A DNA stretch of 64,000 bases from Pratylenchus scribneri (GCA_030063045.1 JAQSEB010000114.1:2232001-2296000); one strand, 5' to 3'; counted from the stretch's first letter, positions 11,301-24,863 are shown. Notes: generated from the letters alone by a model not told the origin. A program made the numbers and translations.

Positions 11301-14300
11301 AGTGCAAATTAATTCTTTCCGGAAGGAAAAAGTGCAAATTAATTCTTTCCGGAAGGAAAAAGTGCAAATTAATTCTTTCCGGAAGGAAAAAGTGCAAATT
11401 AATTCTTTCCGGAAGGAAAAAGTGCAAATTAATTCTTTCCGGAAGGAAAAAGTGCAAATTAATTCTTTCCGGAAGTAAAAAGTGCAAATTAATTCTTTCC
11501 GGAAGGAAAAAGTGCAAATTAATTCTTTCCGGAAGGAAAAAGTGCAAATTAATTCTTTCCGGAAAGGGCAACCGGAAAAAGTGCAAATTAATTCTTTACG
11601 GAAAAGGCAACCGGAAAAAGTGCAAATTAATTCTTTCCGGAAAGGGCAACCGGAAATAGTGCAAATTAATTCTTTCCGGAAAGGGCAATCGGAAATAGTG
11701 CAAATTAATTCTTTCCGGAAGGAAAAAGTGCAAATTAATTCTTTCCGGAAGGAAAAAGTGCAAATTAATTCTTTCCGGAAGGAAAAAGTGCAAATTAATT
11801 CTTTCCGGAAGTAAAAAGTGCAAATTAATTCTTTCCGGAAGGAAAAAGTGCAAATTAATTCTTTCCGGAAGTAAAAAGTGCAAATTAATTCTTTCCGGAA
11901 GGAAAAAGTGCAAATTAATTCTTTCCGGAAGGAAAAAGTGCAAATTAATTCTTTCCGGAAAGGGCAACCGGAAATAGAGCAAATTAATTCTTTCCGGAAA
12001 AGTGCAACCAGAAATAGTGCAAATTAATTCTTCCCGGAAAGGGCGACCGGAAATAGAGCAAATTAATTCTTTCCGGAAAGGGCAACCGGAAATAGAGCAA
12101 ATTAATTCTTTCCGGAAAAGTGCAACCAGAAATAGTGCAAATTAATTCTTCCCGGAAAGGGCAACCGGAAATAGAGCAAATTAATTCTTTCCGGAAAGGG
12201 CAACCGGAAATAGAGCAAATTAATTCTTTCCGGAAAAGTGCAACCGGAAATAGTGCAAATTAATTCTTTCCGGAAAGGGCAACCGGAAATAGTGCAAATT
12301 AATTCTTTCCGGAAAGGGCAATCGGAAATAGTGCAAATTAATTCTTTCCGGAAGGAAAAAGTGCAAATTAATTCTTTCCGGAAGGAAAAAGTGCAAATTA
12401 ATTCTTTCCGGAAGGAAAAAGTGCAAATTAATTCTTTCCGGAAGGAAAAAGTGCAAATTAATTCTTTCCGGAAGGAAAAAGTGCAAATTAATTCTTTCCG
12501 GAAGGAAAAAGTGCAAATTAATTCTTTCCGGAAGTAAAAAGTGCAAATTAATTCTTTCCGGAAGGAAAAAGTGCAAATTAATTCTTTCCGGAAGGAAAAA
12601 GTGCAAATTAATTCTTTCCGGAAGGAAAAAGTGCAAATTAATTCTTTCCGGAAGGAAAAAGTGCAAATTAATTCTTTCCGGAAGGAAAAAGTGCAAATTA
12701 ATTCTTTCCGGAAGGAAAAAGTGCAAATTAATTCTTTCCGGAAGGAAAAAGTGCAAATTAATTCTTTCCGGAAGTAAAAAGTGCAAATTAATTCTTTCCG
12801 GAAGGAAAAAGTGCAAATTAATTCTTTCCGGAAGGAAAAAGTGCAAATTAATTCTTTCCGGAAAGGGCAACCGGAAATAGAGCAAATTAATTCTTTCCGG
12901 AAAAGTGCAACCAGAAATAGTGCAAATTAATTCTTCCCGGAAAGGGCAACCGGAAATAGAGCAAATTAATTCTTTCCGGAAAGGGCAACCGGAAATAGAG
13001 CAAATTAATTCTTTCCGGAAAAGTGCAACCGGAAAAAGTGCAAATTAATTCTTTCCGGAAAAGGCAACCGGAAATAGTGCAAATTAATTCTTTCCGGAAA
13101 GGGCAATCGGAAATAGTGCAAATTAATTCTTTCCGGAAGGAAAAAGTGCAAATTAATTCTTTCCGGAAGGAAAAAGTGCAAATTAATTCTTTCCGGAAGG
13201 AAAAAGTGCAAATTAATTCTTTCCGGAAGTAAAAAGTGCAAATTAATTCTTTCCGGAAGGAAAAAGTGCAAATTAATTCTTTCCGGAAGGAAAAAGTGCA
13301 AATTAATTCTTTCCGGAAAGGGCAACCGGAAATAGAGCAAATTAATTCTTTCCGGAAAAGTGCAACCAGAAATAGTGCAAATTAATTCTTCCCGGAAAGG
13401 GCAACCGGAAATAGAGCAAATTAATTCTTTCCGGAAAGGGCAACCGGAAATAGAGCAAATTAATTCTTTCCGGAAAGGGCAATCGGAAATAGTGCAAATT
13501 AATTCTTTCCGGAAGGAAAAAGTGCAAATTAATTCTTTCCGGAAAGGGCAACCGGAAATAGAGCAAATTAATTCTTTCCGGAAAAGTGCAACCAGAAATA
13601 GTGCAAATTAATTCTTCCCGGAAAGGGCAACCGGAAATAGAGCAAATTAATTCTTTCCGGAAAGGGCAACCGGAAATAGAGCAAATTAATTCTTTCCGGA
13701 AAAGTGCAACCGGAAAAAGTGCAAATTAATTCTTTCCGGAAAAGGCAACCGGAAATAGTGCAAATTAATTCTTTCCGGAAAGGGCAACCGGAAATAGTGC
13801 AAATTAATTCTTTCCGGAAAGGGCAATCGGAAATAGTGCAAATTAATTCTTTCCGGAAGGAAAAAGTGCAAATTAATTCTTTCCGGAAGGAAAAAGTGCA
13901 AATTAATTCTTTCCGGAAGGAAAAAGTGCAAATTAATTCTTTCCGGAAGTAAAAAGTGCAAATTAATTCTTTCCGGAAGGAAAAAGTGCAAATTAATTCT
14001 TTCCGGAAGGAAAAAGTGCAAATTAATTCTTTCCGGAAAGGGCAACCGGAAATAGAGCAAATTAATTCTTTCCGGAAAAGTGCAACCAGAAATAGTGCAA
14101 ATTAATTCTTCCCGGAAAGGGCAACCGGAAATAGAGCAAATTAATTCTTTCCGGAAAGGGCAACCGGAAATAGAGCAAATTAATTCTTTCCGGAAAGGGC
14201 AATCGGAAATAGTGCAAATTAATTCTTTCCGGAAGGAAAAAGTGCAAATTAATTCTTTCCGGAAGGAAAAAGTGCAAATTAATTCTTTCCGGAAAGGGCA

Positions 14301-17300
14301 ACCGGAAATAGTGCAAATTAATTCTTTCCGGAAGTAAAAAGTGCAAATTAATTCTTTCCGGAAGGAAAAAGTGCAAATTAATTCTTTCCGGAAGGAAAAA
14401 GTGCAAATTAATTCTTTCCGGAAAGGGCAACCAGAAATAGTGCAAATTAATTCTTCCCGGAAAGGGCAACCGGAAATAGAGCAAATTAATTCTTTCCGGA
14501 AAGGGCAACCGGAAAAAGTGCAAATTAATTCTTTCCGGAAAAGGCAACCGGAAATAGTGCAAATTAATTCTTTCCGGAAAGGGCAATCGGAAATAGTGCA
14601 AATTAATTCTTTCCGGAAGGAAAAAGTGCAAATTAATTCTTTCCGGAAGGAAATAGTGCAAATTAATTCTTTCCGGAAGGAAAAAGTGCAAATTAATTCT
14701 TTCCGGAAGGAAAAAGTGCAAATTAATTCTTTCCGGAAGGAAATAGAGCAAATTAATTCTTTCCGGAAAGGGCAACCGGAAATAGTGCAAATTAATTCTT
14801 TCCGGAAAGGCAACCGGAAATAGTGCAAATTAATTATTTCCGGAAAATGGCAACCGGAACGAGTGCAAATTAATTCTTTCCGGAAAAAGGGCAACCGGAA
14901 AAAGTGCAAATGAATTCTTTCCGGAAAAGTGCAACCGGAATAGTGCAAATTAATTCTTTCCGGAAAGGGCAACCGGAAATAGTGCAAATTAATTCTTTCC
15001 GGAAAGGGCAATCGGAAATAGTGCAAATTAATTCTTTCCGGAAGGAAAAAGTGCAAATTAATTCTTTCCGGAAGGAAATAGTGCAAATTAATTCTTCCCG
15101 GAAAGGGCAACCGGAAAAAGTGCAAATTAATTCTTTCCGGAAAAGGCAACCGGAAATAGTGCAAATTAATTCTTTCCGGAAAGGGCAACCGGAAATAGTG
15201 CAAATTAATTCTTTCCGGAAAGGGCAATCGGAAATAGTGCAAATTAATTCTTTCCGGAAGGAAAAAGTGCAAATTAATTCTTTCCGGAAGGAAAAAGTGC
15301 AAATTAATTCTTTCCGGAAAGGGCAACCGGAAAAAGTGCAAATTAATTCTTTACGGAAAAGGCAACCGGAAAAAGTGCAAATTAATTCTTTCCGGAAAGG
15401 GCAACCGGAAATAGTGCAAATTAATTCTTTCCGGAAAGGGCAATCGGAAATAGTGCAAATTAATTCTTTCCGGAAGGAAAAAGTGCAAATTAATTCTTTC
15501 CGGAAGGAAAAAGTGCAAATTAATTCTTTCCGGAAGGAAAAAGTGCAAATTAATTCTTTCCGGAAGTAAAAAGTGCAAATTAATTCTTTCCGGAAGGAAA
15601 AAGTGCAAATTAATTCTTTCCGGAAGTAAAAAGTGCAAATTAATTCTTTCCGGAAGGAAAAAGTGCAAATTAATTCTTTCCGGAAGGAAAAAGTGCAAAT
15701 TAATTCTTTCCGGAAAGGGCAACCGGAAATAGAGCAAATTAATTCTTTCCGGAAAAGTGCAACCAGAAATAGTGCAAATTAATTCTTCCCGGAAAGGGCG
15801 ACCGGAAATAGAGCAAATTAATTCTTTCCGGAAAGGGCAACCGGAAATAGAGCAAATTAATTCTTTCCGGAAAAGTGCAACCAGAAATAGTGCAAATTAA
15901 TTCTTCCCGGAAAGGGCAACCGGAAATAGAGCAAATTAATTCTTTCCGGAAAGGGCAACCGGAAATAGAGCAAATTAATTCTTTCCGGAAAAGTGCAACC
16001 AGAAATAGTGCAAATTAATTCTTCCCGGAAAGGGCAACCGGAAATAGAGCAAATTAATTCTTTCCGGAAAGGGCAACCGGAAAAAGTGCAAATTAATTCT
16101 TTCCGGAAAAGGCAACCGGAAATAGTGCAAATTAATTCTTTCCGGAAAGGGCAACCGGAAATAGTGCAAATTAATTCTTTCCGGAAAGGGCAATCGGAAA
16201 TAGTGCAAATTAATTCTTTCCGGAAGGAAAAAGTGCAAATTAATTCTTTCCGGAAGGAAATAGTGCAAATTAATTCTTCCCGGAAAGGGCAACCGGAAAA
16301 AGTGCAAATTAATTCTTTCCGGAAGGAAAAAGTGCAAATTAATTCTTTCCGGAAGGAAAAAGTGCAAATTAATTCTTTCCGGAAGGAAAAAGTGCAAATT
16401 AATTCTTTCCGGAAGGAAAAAGTGCAAATTAATTCTTTCCGGAAGGAAAAAGTGCAAATTAATTCTTTCCGGAAGTAAAAAGTGCAAATTAATTCTTTCC
16501 GGAAGGAAAAAGTGCAAATTAATTCTTTCCGGAAGGAAAAAGTGCAAATTAATTCTTTCCGGAAAGGGCAACCGGAAATAGTGCAAATTAATTCTTTACG
16601 GAAAAGGCAACCGGAAAAAGTGCAAATTAATTCTTTCCGGAAAGGGCAACCGGAAATAGTGCAAATTAATTCTTTCCGGAAAGGGCAATCGGAAATAGTG
16701 CAAATTAATTCTTTCCGGAAGGAAAAAGTGCAAATTAATTCTTTCCGGAAGGAAATAGTGCAAATTAATTCTTCCCGGAAAGGGCAACCGGAAAAAGTGC
16801 AAATTAATTCTTTCCGGAAAAGGCAACCGGAAATAGTGCAAATTAATTCTTTCCGGAAAGGGCAACCGGAAATAGTGCAAATTAATTCTTTCCGGAAAGG
16901 GCAATCGGAAATAGTGCAAATTAATTCTTTCCGGAAGGAAAAAGTGCAAATTAATTCTTTCCGGAAGGAAAAAGTGCAAATTAATTCTTTCCGGAAAGGG
17001 CAACCGGAAAAAGTGCAAATTAATTCTTTACGGAAAAGGCAACCGGAAAAAGTGCAAATTAATTCTTTCCGGAAAGGGCAACCGGAAATAGTGCAAATTA
17101 ATTCTTTCCGGAAAGGGCAATCGGAAATAGTGCAAATTAATTCTTTCCGGAAGGAAAAAGTGCAAATTAATTCTTTCCGGAAGGAAAAAGTGCAAATTAA
17201 TTCTTTCCGGAAGGAAAAAGTGCAAATTAATTCTTTCCGGAAGTAAAAAGTGCAAATTAATTCTTTCCGGAAGGAAAAAGTGCAAATTAATTCTTTCCGG

Positions 17301-20300
17301 AAGTAAAAAGTGCAAATTAATTCTTTCCGGAAGGAAAAAGTGCAAATTAATTCTTTCCGGAAGGAAAAAGTGCAAATTAATTCTTTCCGGAAAGGGCAAC
17401 CGGAAATAGAGCAAATTAATTCTTTCCGGAAAAGTGCAACCAGAAATAGTGCAAATTAATTCTTCCCGGAAAGGGCGACCGGAAATAGAGCAAATTAATT
17501 CTTTCCGGAAAGGGCAACCGGAAATAGAGCAAATTAATTCTTTCCGGAAAAGTGCAACCAGAAATAGTGCAAATTAATTCTTCCCGGAAAGGGCAACCGG
17601 AAATAGAGCAAATTAATTCTTTCCGGAAAGGGCAACCGGAAATAGAGCAAATTAATTCTTTCCGGAAAAGTGCAACCAGAAATAGTGCAAATTAATTCTT
17701 CCCGGAAAGGGCAACCGGAAATAGAGCAAATTAATTCTTTCCGGAAAGGGCAACCGGAAAAAGTGCAAATTAATTCTTTCCGGAAAAGGCAACCGGAAAT
17801 AGTGCAAATTAATTCTTTCCGGAAAGGGCAACCGGAAATAGTGCAAATTAATTCTTTCCGGAAAGGGCAATCGGAAATAGTGCAAATTAATTCTTTCCGG
17901 AAGGAAAAAGTGCAAATTAATTCTTTCCGGAAGGAAATAGTGCAAATTAATTCTTCCCGGAAAGGGCAACCGGAAAAAGTGCAAATTAATTCTTTCCGGA
18001 AAAGGCAACCGGAAATAGTGCAAATTAATTCTTTCCGGAAAGGGCAACCGGAAATAGTGCAAATTAATTCTTTCCGGAAAGGGCAATCGGAAATAGTGCA
18101 AATTAATTCTTTCCGGAAGGAAAAAGTGCAAATTAATTCTTTCCGGAAGGAAAAAGTGCAAATTAATTCTTTCCGGAAGTAAAAAGTGCAAATTAATTCT
18201 TTCCGGAAGGAAAAAGTGCAAATTAATTCTTTCCGGAAGGAAAAAGTGCAAATTAATTCTTTCCGGAAGTAAAAAGTGCAAATTAATTCTTTCCGGAAGG
18301 AAAAAGTGCAAATTAATTCTTTCCGGAAGGAAAAAGTGCAAATTAATTCTTTCCGGAAAGGGCAACCGGAAATAGAGCAAATTAATTCTTTCCGGAAAAG
18401 TGCAACCAGAAATAGTGCAAATTAATTCTTCCCGGAAAGGGCGACCGGAAATAGAGCAAATTAATTCTTTCCGGAAAGGGCAACCGGAAATAGAGCAAAT
18501 TAATTCTTTCCGGAAAAGTGCAACCAGAAATAGTGCAAATTAATTCTTCCCGGAAAGGGCAACCGGAAATAGAGCAAATTAATTCTTTCCGGAAAGGGCA
18601 ACCGGAAATAGAGCAAATTAATTCTTTCCGGAAAAGTGCAACCAGAAATAGTGCAAATTAATTCTTCCCGGAAAGGGCAACCGGAAATAGAGCAAATTAA
18701 TTCTTTCCGGAAAGGGCAACCGGAAAAAGTGCAAATTAATTCTTTCCGGAAAAGGCAACCGGAAATAGTGCAAATTAATTCTTTCCGGAAAGGGCAACCG
18801 GAAATAGTGCAAATTAATTCTTTCCGGAAAGGGCAATCGGAAATAGTGCAAATTAATTCTTTCCGGAAGGAAAAAGTGCAAATTAATTCTTTCCGGAAGG
18901 AAATAGTGCAAATTAATTCTTCCCGGAAAGGGCAACCGGAAAAAGTGCAAATTAATTCTTTCCGGAAGGAAAAAGTGCAAATTAATTCTTTCCGGAAGGA
19001 AAAAGTGCAAATTAATTCTTTCCGGAAGGAAAAAGTGCAAATTAATTCTTTCCGGAAGGAAAAAGTGCAAATTAATTCTTTCCGGAAGGAAAAAGTGCAA
19101 ATTAATTCTTTCCGGAAGTAAAAAGTGCAAATTAATTCTTTCCGGAAGGAAAAAGTGCAAATTAATTCTTTCCGGAAGGAAAAAGTGCAAATTAATTCTT
19201 TCCGGAAGGAAAAAGTGCAAATTAATTCTTTCCGGAAAGGGCAACCGGAAAAAGTGCAAATTAATTCTTTACGGAAAAGGCAACCGGAAAAAGTGCAAAT
19301 TAATTCTTTCCGGAAAGGGCAACCGGAAATAGTGCAAATTAATTCTTTCCGGAAAGGGCAATCGGAAATAGTGCAAATTAATTCTTTCCGGAAGGAAAAA
19401 GTGCAAATTAATTCTTTCCGGAATGAAAAAGTGCAAATTAATTCTTTCCGGAAGGAAAAAGTGCAAATTAATTCTTTCCGGAAGGAAAAAGTGCAAATTA
19501 ATTCTTTCCGGAAAGGGCAACCGGAAAAAGTGCAAATTAATTCTTTACGGAAAAGGCAACCGGAAAAAGTGCAAATTAATTCTTTCCGGAAAGGGCAACC
19601 GGAAATAGTGCAAATTAATTCTTTCCGGAAAGGGCAATCGGAAATAGTGCAAATTAATTCTTTCCGGAAGGAAAAAGTGCAAATTAATTCTTTCCGGAAG
19701 GAAAAAGTGCAAATTAATTCTTTCCGGAAGGAAAAAGTGCAAATTAATTCTTTCCGGAAGTAAAAAGTGCAAATTAATTCTTTCCGGAAGGAAAAAGTGC
19801 AAATTAATTCTTTCCGGAAGTAAAAAGTGCAAATTAATTCTTTCCGGAAGGAAAAAGTGCAAATTAATTCTTTCCGGAAGGAAAAAGTGCAAATTAATTC
19901 TTTCCGGAAAGGGCAACCGGAAATAGAGCAAATTAATTCTTTCCGGAAAAGTGCAACCAGAAATAGTGCAAATTAATTCTTCCCGGAAAGGGCGACCGGA
20001 AATAGAGCAAATTAATTCTTTCCGGAAAGGGCAACCGGAAATAGAGCAAATTAATTCTTTCCGGAAAAGTGCAACCAGAAATAGTGCAAATTAATTCTTC
20101 CCGGAAAGGGCAACCGGAAATAGAGCAAATTAATTCTTTCCGGAAAGGGCAACCGGAAATAGAGCAAATTAATTCTTTCCGGAAAAGTGCAACCAGAAAT
20201 AGTGCAAATTAATTCTTCCCGGAAAGGGCAACCGGAAATAGAGCAAATTAATTCTTTCCGGAAAGGGCAACCGGAAAAAGTGCAAATTAATTCTTTCCGG

Positions 20301-23300
20301 AAAAGGCAACCGGAAATAGTGCAAATTAATTCTTTCCGGAAAGGGCAACCGGAAATAGTGCAAATTAATTCTTTCCGGAAAGGGCAATCGGAAATAGTGC
20401 AAATTAATTCTTTCCGGAAGGAAAAAGTGCAAATTAATTCTTTCCGGAAGGAAATAGTGCAAATTAATTCTTCCCGGAAAGGGCAACCGGAAAAAGTGCA
20501 AATTAATTCTTTCCGGAAAAGGCAACCGGAAATAGTGCAAATTAATTCTTTCCGGAAAGGGCAACCGGAAATAGTGCAAATTAATTCTTTCCGGAAAGGG
20601 CAATCGGAAATAGTGCAAATTAATTCTTTCCGGAAGGAAAAAGTGCAAATTAATTCTTTCCGGAAGGAAAAAGTGCAAATTAATTCTTTCCGGAAGTAAA
20701 AAGTGCAAATTAATTCTTTCCGGAAGGAAAAAGTGCAAATTAATTCTTTCCGGAAGGAAAAAGTGCAAATTAATTCTTTCCGGAAAGGGCAACCGGAAAT
20801 AGTGCAAATTAATTCTTTCCGGAAAGGCAACCGGAAATAGTGCAAATTAATTATTTCCGGAAAATGGCAACCGGAACGAGTGCAAATTAATTCTTTCCGG
20901 AAAAAGGGCAACCGGAAAAAGTGCAAATGAATTCTTTCCGGAAAAGTGCAACCGGAATAGTGCAAATTAATTCTTTCCGGAAAGGGCAACCGGAAATAGT
21001 GCAAATTAATTCTTTCCGGAAAGGGCAATCGGAAATAGTGCAAATTAATTCTTTCCGGAAGGAAAAAGTGCAAATTAATTCTTTCCGGAAGGAAATAGTG
21101 CAAATTAATTCTTCCCGGAAAGGGCAACCGGAAAAAGTGCAAATTAATTCTTTCCGGAAAAGGCAACCGGAAATAGTGCAAATTAATTCTTTCCGGAAAG
21201 GGCAACCGGAAATAGTGCAAATTAATTCTTTCCGGAAAGGGCAATCGGAAATAGTGCAAATTAATTCTTTCCGGAAGGAAAAAGTGCAAATTAATTCTTT
21301 CCGGAAGGAAAAAGTGCAAATTAATTCTTTCCGGAAAGGGCAACCGGAAAAAGTGCAAATTAATTCTTTACGGAAAAGGCAACCGGAAAAAGTGCAAATT
21401 AATTCTTTCCGGAAAGGGCAACCGGAAATAGTGCAAATTAATTCTTTCCGGAAAGGGCAATCGGAAATAGTGCAAATTAATTCTTTCCGGAAGGAAAAAG
21501 TGCAAATTAATTCTTTCCGGAAGGAAAAAGTGCAAATTAATTCTTTCCGGAAGGAAAAAGTGCAAATTAATTCTTTCCGGAAGTAAAAAGTGCAAATTAA
21601 TTCTTTCCGGAAGGAAAAAGTGCAAATTAATTCTTTCCGGAAGGAAAAAGTGCAAATTAATTCTTTCCGGAAAGGGCAACCGGAAATAGAGCAAATTAAT
21701 TCTTTCCGGAAAAGTGCAACCAGAAATAGTGCAAATTAATTCTTCCCGGAAAGGGCGACCGGAAATAGAGCAAATTAATTCTTTCCGGAAAGGGCAACCG
21801 GAAATAGAGCAAATTAATTCTTTCCGGAAAAGTGCAACCAGAAATAGTGCAAATTAATTCTTCCCGGAAAGGGCAACCGGAAATAGAGCAAATTAATTCT
21901 TTCCGGAAAGGGCAACCGGAAATAGAGCAAATTAATTCTTTCCGGAAAAGTGCAACCAGAAATAGTGCAAATTAATTCTTCCCGGAAAGGGCAACCGGAA
22001 ATAGAGCAAATTAATTCTTTCCGGAAAGGGCAACCGGAAAAAGTGCAAATTAATTCTTTCCGGAAAAGGCAACCGGAAATAGTGCAAATTAATTCTTTCC
22101 GGAAAGGGCAACCGGAAATAGTGCAAATTAATTCTTTCCGGAAAGGGCAATCGGAAATAGTGCAAATTAATTCTTTCCGGAAGGAAAAAGTGCAAATTAA
22201 TTCTTTCCGGAAGGAAATAGTGCAAATTAATTCTTCCCGGAAAGGGCAACCGGAAAAAGTGCAAATTAATTCTTTCCGGAAAAGGCAACCGGAAATAGTG
22301 CAAATTAATTCTTTCCGGAAAGGGCAACCGGAAATAGTGCAAATTAATTCTTTCCGGAAAGGGCAATCGGAAATAGTGCAAATTAATTCTTTCCGGAAGG
22401 AAAAAGTGCAAATTAATTCTTTCCGGAAGGAAAAAGTGCAAATTAATTCTTTCCGGAAGGAAAAAGTGCAAATTAATTCTTTCCGGAAGGAAAAAGTGCA
22501 AATTAATTCTTTCCGGAAGGAAAAAGTGCAAATTAATTCTTTCCGGAAGTAAAAAGTGCAAATTAATTCTTTCCGGAAGGAAAAAGTGCAAATTAATTCT
22601 TTCCGGAAGGAAAAAGTGCAAATTAATTCTTTCCGGAAAGGGCAACCGGAAATAGAGCAAATTAATTCTTTCCGGAAAAGTGCAACCAGAAATAGTGCAA
22701 ATTAATTCTTCCCGGAAAGGGCAACCGGAAATAGAGCAAATTAATTCTTTCCGGAAAGGGCAACCGGAAATAGAGCAAATTAATTCTTTCCGGAAAAGTG
22801 CAACCGGAAAAAGTGCAAATTAATTCTTTCCGGAAAAGGCAACCGGAAATAGTGCAAATTAATTCTTTCCGGAAAGGGCAACCGGAAATAGTGCAAATTA
22901 ATTCTTTCCGGAAAGGGCAATCGGAAATAGTGCAAATTAATTCTTTCCGGAAGGAAAAAGTGCAAATTAATTCTTTCCGGAAGGAAAAAGTGCAAATTAA
23001 TTCTTTCCGGAAGGAAAAAGTGCAAATTAATTCTTTCCGGAAGGAAAAAGTGCAAATTAATTCTTTCCGGAAGGAAAAAGTGCAAATTAATTCTTTCCGG
23101 AAGTAAAAAGTGCAAATTAATTCTTTCCGGAAGGAAAAAGTGCAAATTAATTCTTTCCGGAAGGAAAAAGTGCAAATTAATTCTTTCCGGAAAGGGCAAC
23201 CGGAAATAGAGCAAATTAATTCTTTCCGGAAAAGTGCAACCAGAAATAGTGCAAATTAATTCTTCCCGGAAAGGGCAACCGGAAATAGAGCAAATTAATT

Positions 23301-24863
23301 CTTTCCGGAAAGGGCAACCGGAAATAGAGCAAATTAATTCTTTCCGGAAAAGTGCAACCAGAAATAGTGCAAATTAATTCTTCCCGGAAAGGGCAACCGG
23401 AAATAGAGCAAATTAATTCTTTCCGGAAAGGGCAACCGGAAATAGAGCAAATTAATTCTTTCCGGAAAGGGCAATCGGAAATAGTGCAAATTAATTCTTT
23501 CCGGAAGGAAAAAGTGCAAATTAATTCTTTCCGGAAGGAAAAAGTGCAAATTAATTCTTTCCGGAAGGAAAAAGTGCAAATTAATTCTTTCCGGAAGGAA
23601 AAAGTGCAAATTAATTCTTTCCGGAAGGAAAAAGTGCAAATTAATTCTTTCCGGAAGTAAAAAGTGCAAATTAATTCTTTCCGGAAGGAAAAAGTGCAAA
23701 TTAATTCTTTCCGGAAGGAAAAAGTGCAAATTAATTCTTTCCGGAAAGGGCAACCAGAAATAGTGCAAATTAATTCTTCCCGGAAAGGGCAACCGGAAAT
23801 AGAGCAAATTAATTCTTTCCGGAAAGGGCAACCGGAAATAGAGCAAATTAATTCTTTCCGGAAAAGTGCAACCAGAAATAGTGCAAATTAATTCTTCCCG
23901 GAAAGGGCAACCGGAAATAGAGCAAATTAATTCTTTCCGGAAAGGGCAACCGGAAATAGAGCAAATTAATTCTTTCCGGAAAGGGCAATCGGAAATAGTG
24001 CAAATTAATTCTTTCCGGAAGGAAAAAGTGCAAATTAATTCTTTCCGGAAGGAAAAAGTGCAAATTAATTCTTTCCGGAAGGAAAAAGTGCAAATTAATT
24101 CTTTCCGGAAGGAAAAAGTGCAAATTAATTCTTTCCGGAAGGAAAAAGTGCAAATTAATTCTTTCCGGAAGTAAAAAGTGCAAATTAATTCTTTCCGGAA
24201 GGAAAAAGTGCAAATTAATTCTTTCCGGAAGGAAAAAGTGCAAATTAATTCTTTCCGGAAAGGGCAACCAGAAATAGTGCAAATTAATTCTTCCCGGAAA
24301 GGGCAACCGGAAATAGAGCAAATTAATTCTTTCCGGAAAGGGCAACCGGAAAAAGTGCAAATTAATTCTTTCCGGAAAAGGCAACCGGAAATAGTGCAAA
24401 TTAATTCTTTCCGGAAAGGGCAATCGGAAATAGTGCAAATTAATTCTTTCCGGAAGGAAAAAGTGCAAATTAATTCTTTCCGGAAGGAAAAAGTGCAAAT
24501 TAATTCTTTCCGGAAGGAAAAAGTGCAAATTAATTCTTTCCGGAAGGAAAAAGTGCAAATTAATTCTTTCCGGAAGTAAAAAGTGCAAATTAATTCTTTC
24601 CGGAAGGAAAAAGTGCAAATTAATTCTTTCCGGAAGGAAAAAGTGCAAATTAATTCTTTCCGGAAAGGGCAACCGGAAATAGTGCAAATTAATTCTTTCC
24701 GGAAAGGCAACCGGAAATAGTGCAAATTAATTATTTCCGGAAAATGGCAACCGGAACGAGTGCAAATTAATTCTTTCCGGAAAAAGGGCAACCGGAAAAA
24801 GTGCAAATGAATTCTTTCCGGAAAAGTGCAACCGGAATAGTGCAAATTAATTCTTTCCGGAAA
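5338..24863. repeat. Giant tandem repeat (satellite) array with higher-order structure
   Basis: About 19.5 kb of nearly uninterrupted tandem units, roughly 550-600 in all. The 39-bp unit is TTAATTCTTTCCGGAAAGGG followed by CAACCGGAAATAGTGCAAA. The 30-bp unit lacks nine internal bases and reads TTAATTCTTTCCGGAAGG then AAAAAGTGCAAA. Minor 27-, 38- and 40-bp variants exist. Nearly every unit has the palindrome TTCCGGAA and the string TGCAAATTAAT. Units are grouped in recurring higher-order blocks: a CCAGAAATAG unit, TTCCCGG units, an AATCGG unit, then a run of 30-bp units with GGAAGTAAAAAG variants. Larger duplications include a 2,090-bp period (TTAATCC variant at 5880 and 7970), about 1.3 kb (10.9 to 12.2 kb), 514 bp (23352 to 23866) and 6,017 bp (14.83 to 20.85 kb). 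Long open frames occur on both strands, but they follow from unit lengths divisible by three and I do not call them genes. Confidence 0.97.

Noticed and set aside
5338..24863. CRISPR array
   Set aside because: There are repeated units but no unique spacers; sequence between palindromes is itself repeated, and the context is eukaryotic.
5338..24863. Telomeric repeat array
   Set aside because: The array is internal with genes on both sides, the units are long and not G-rich on one strand, and no TTAGGC or similar repeat is present.
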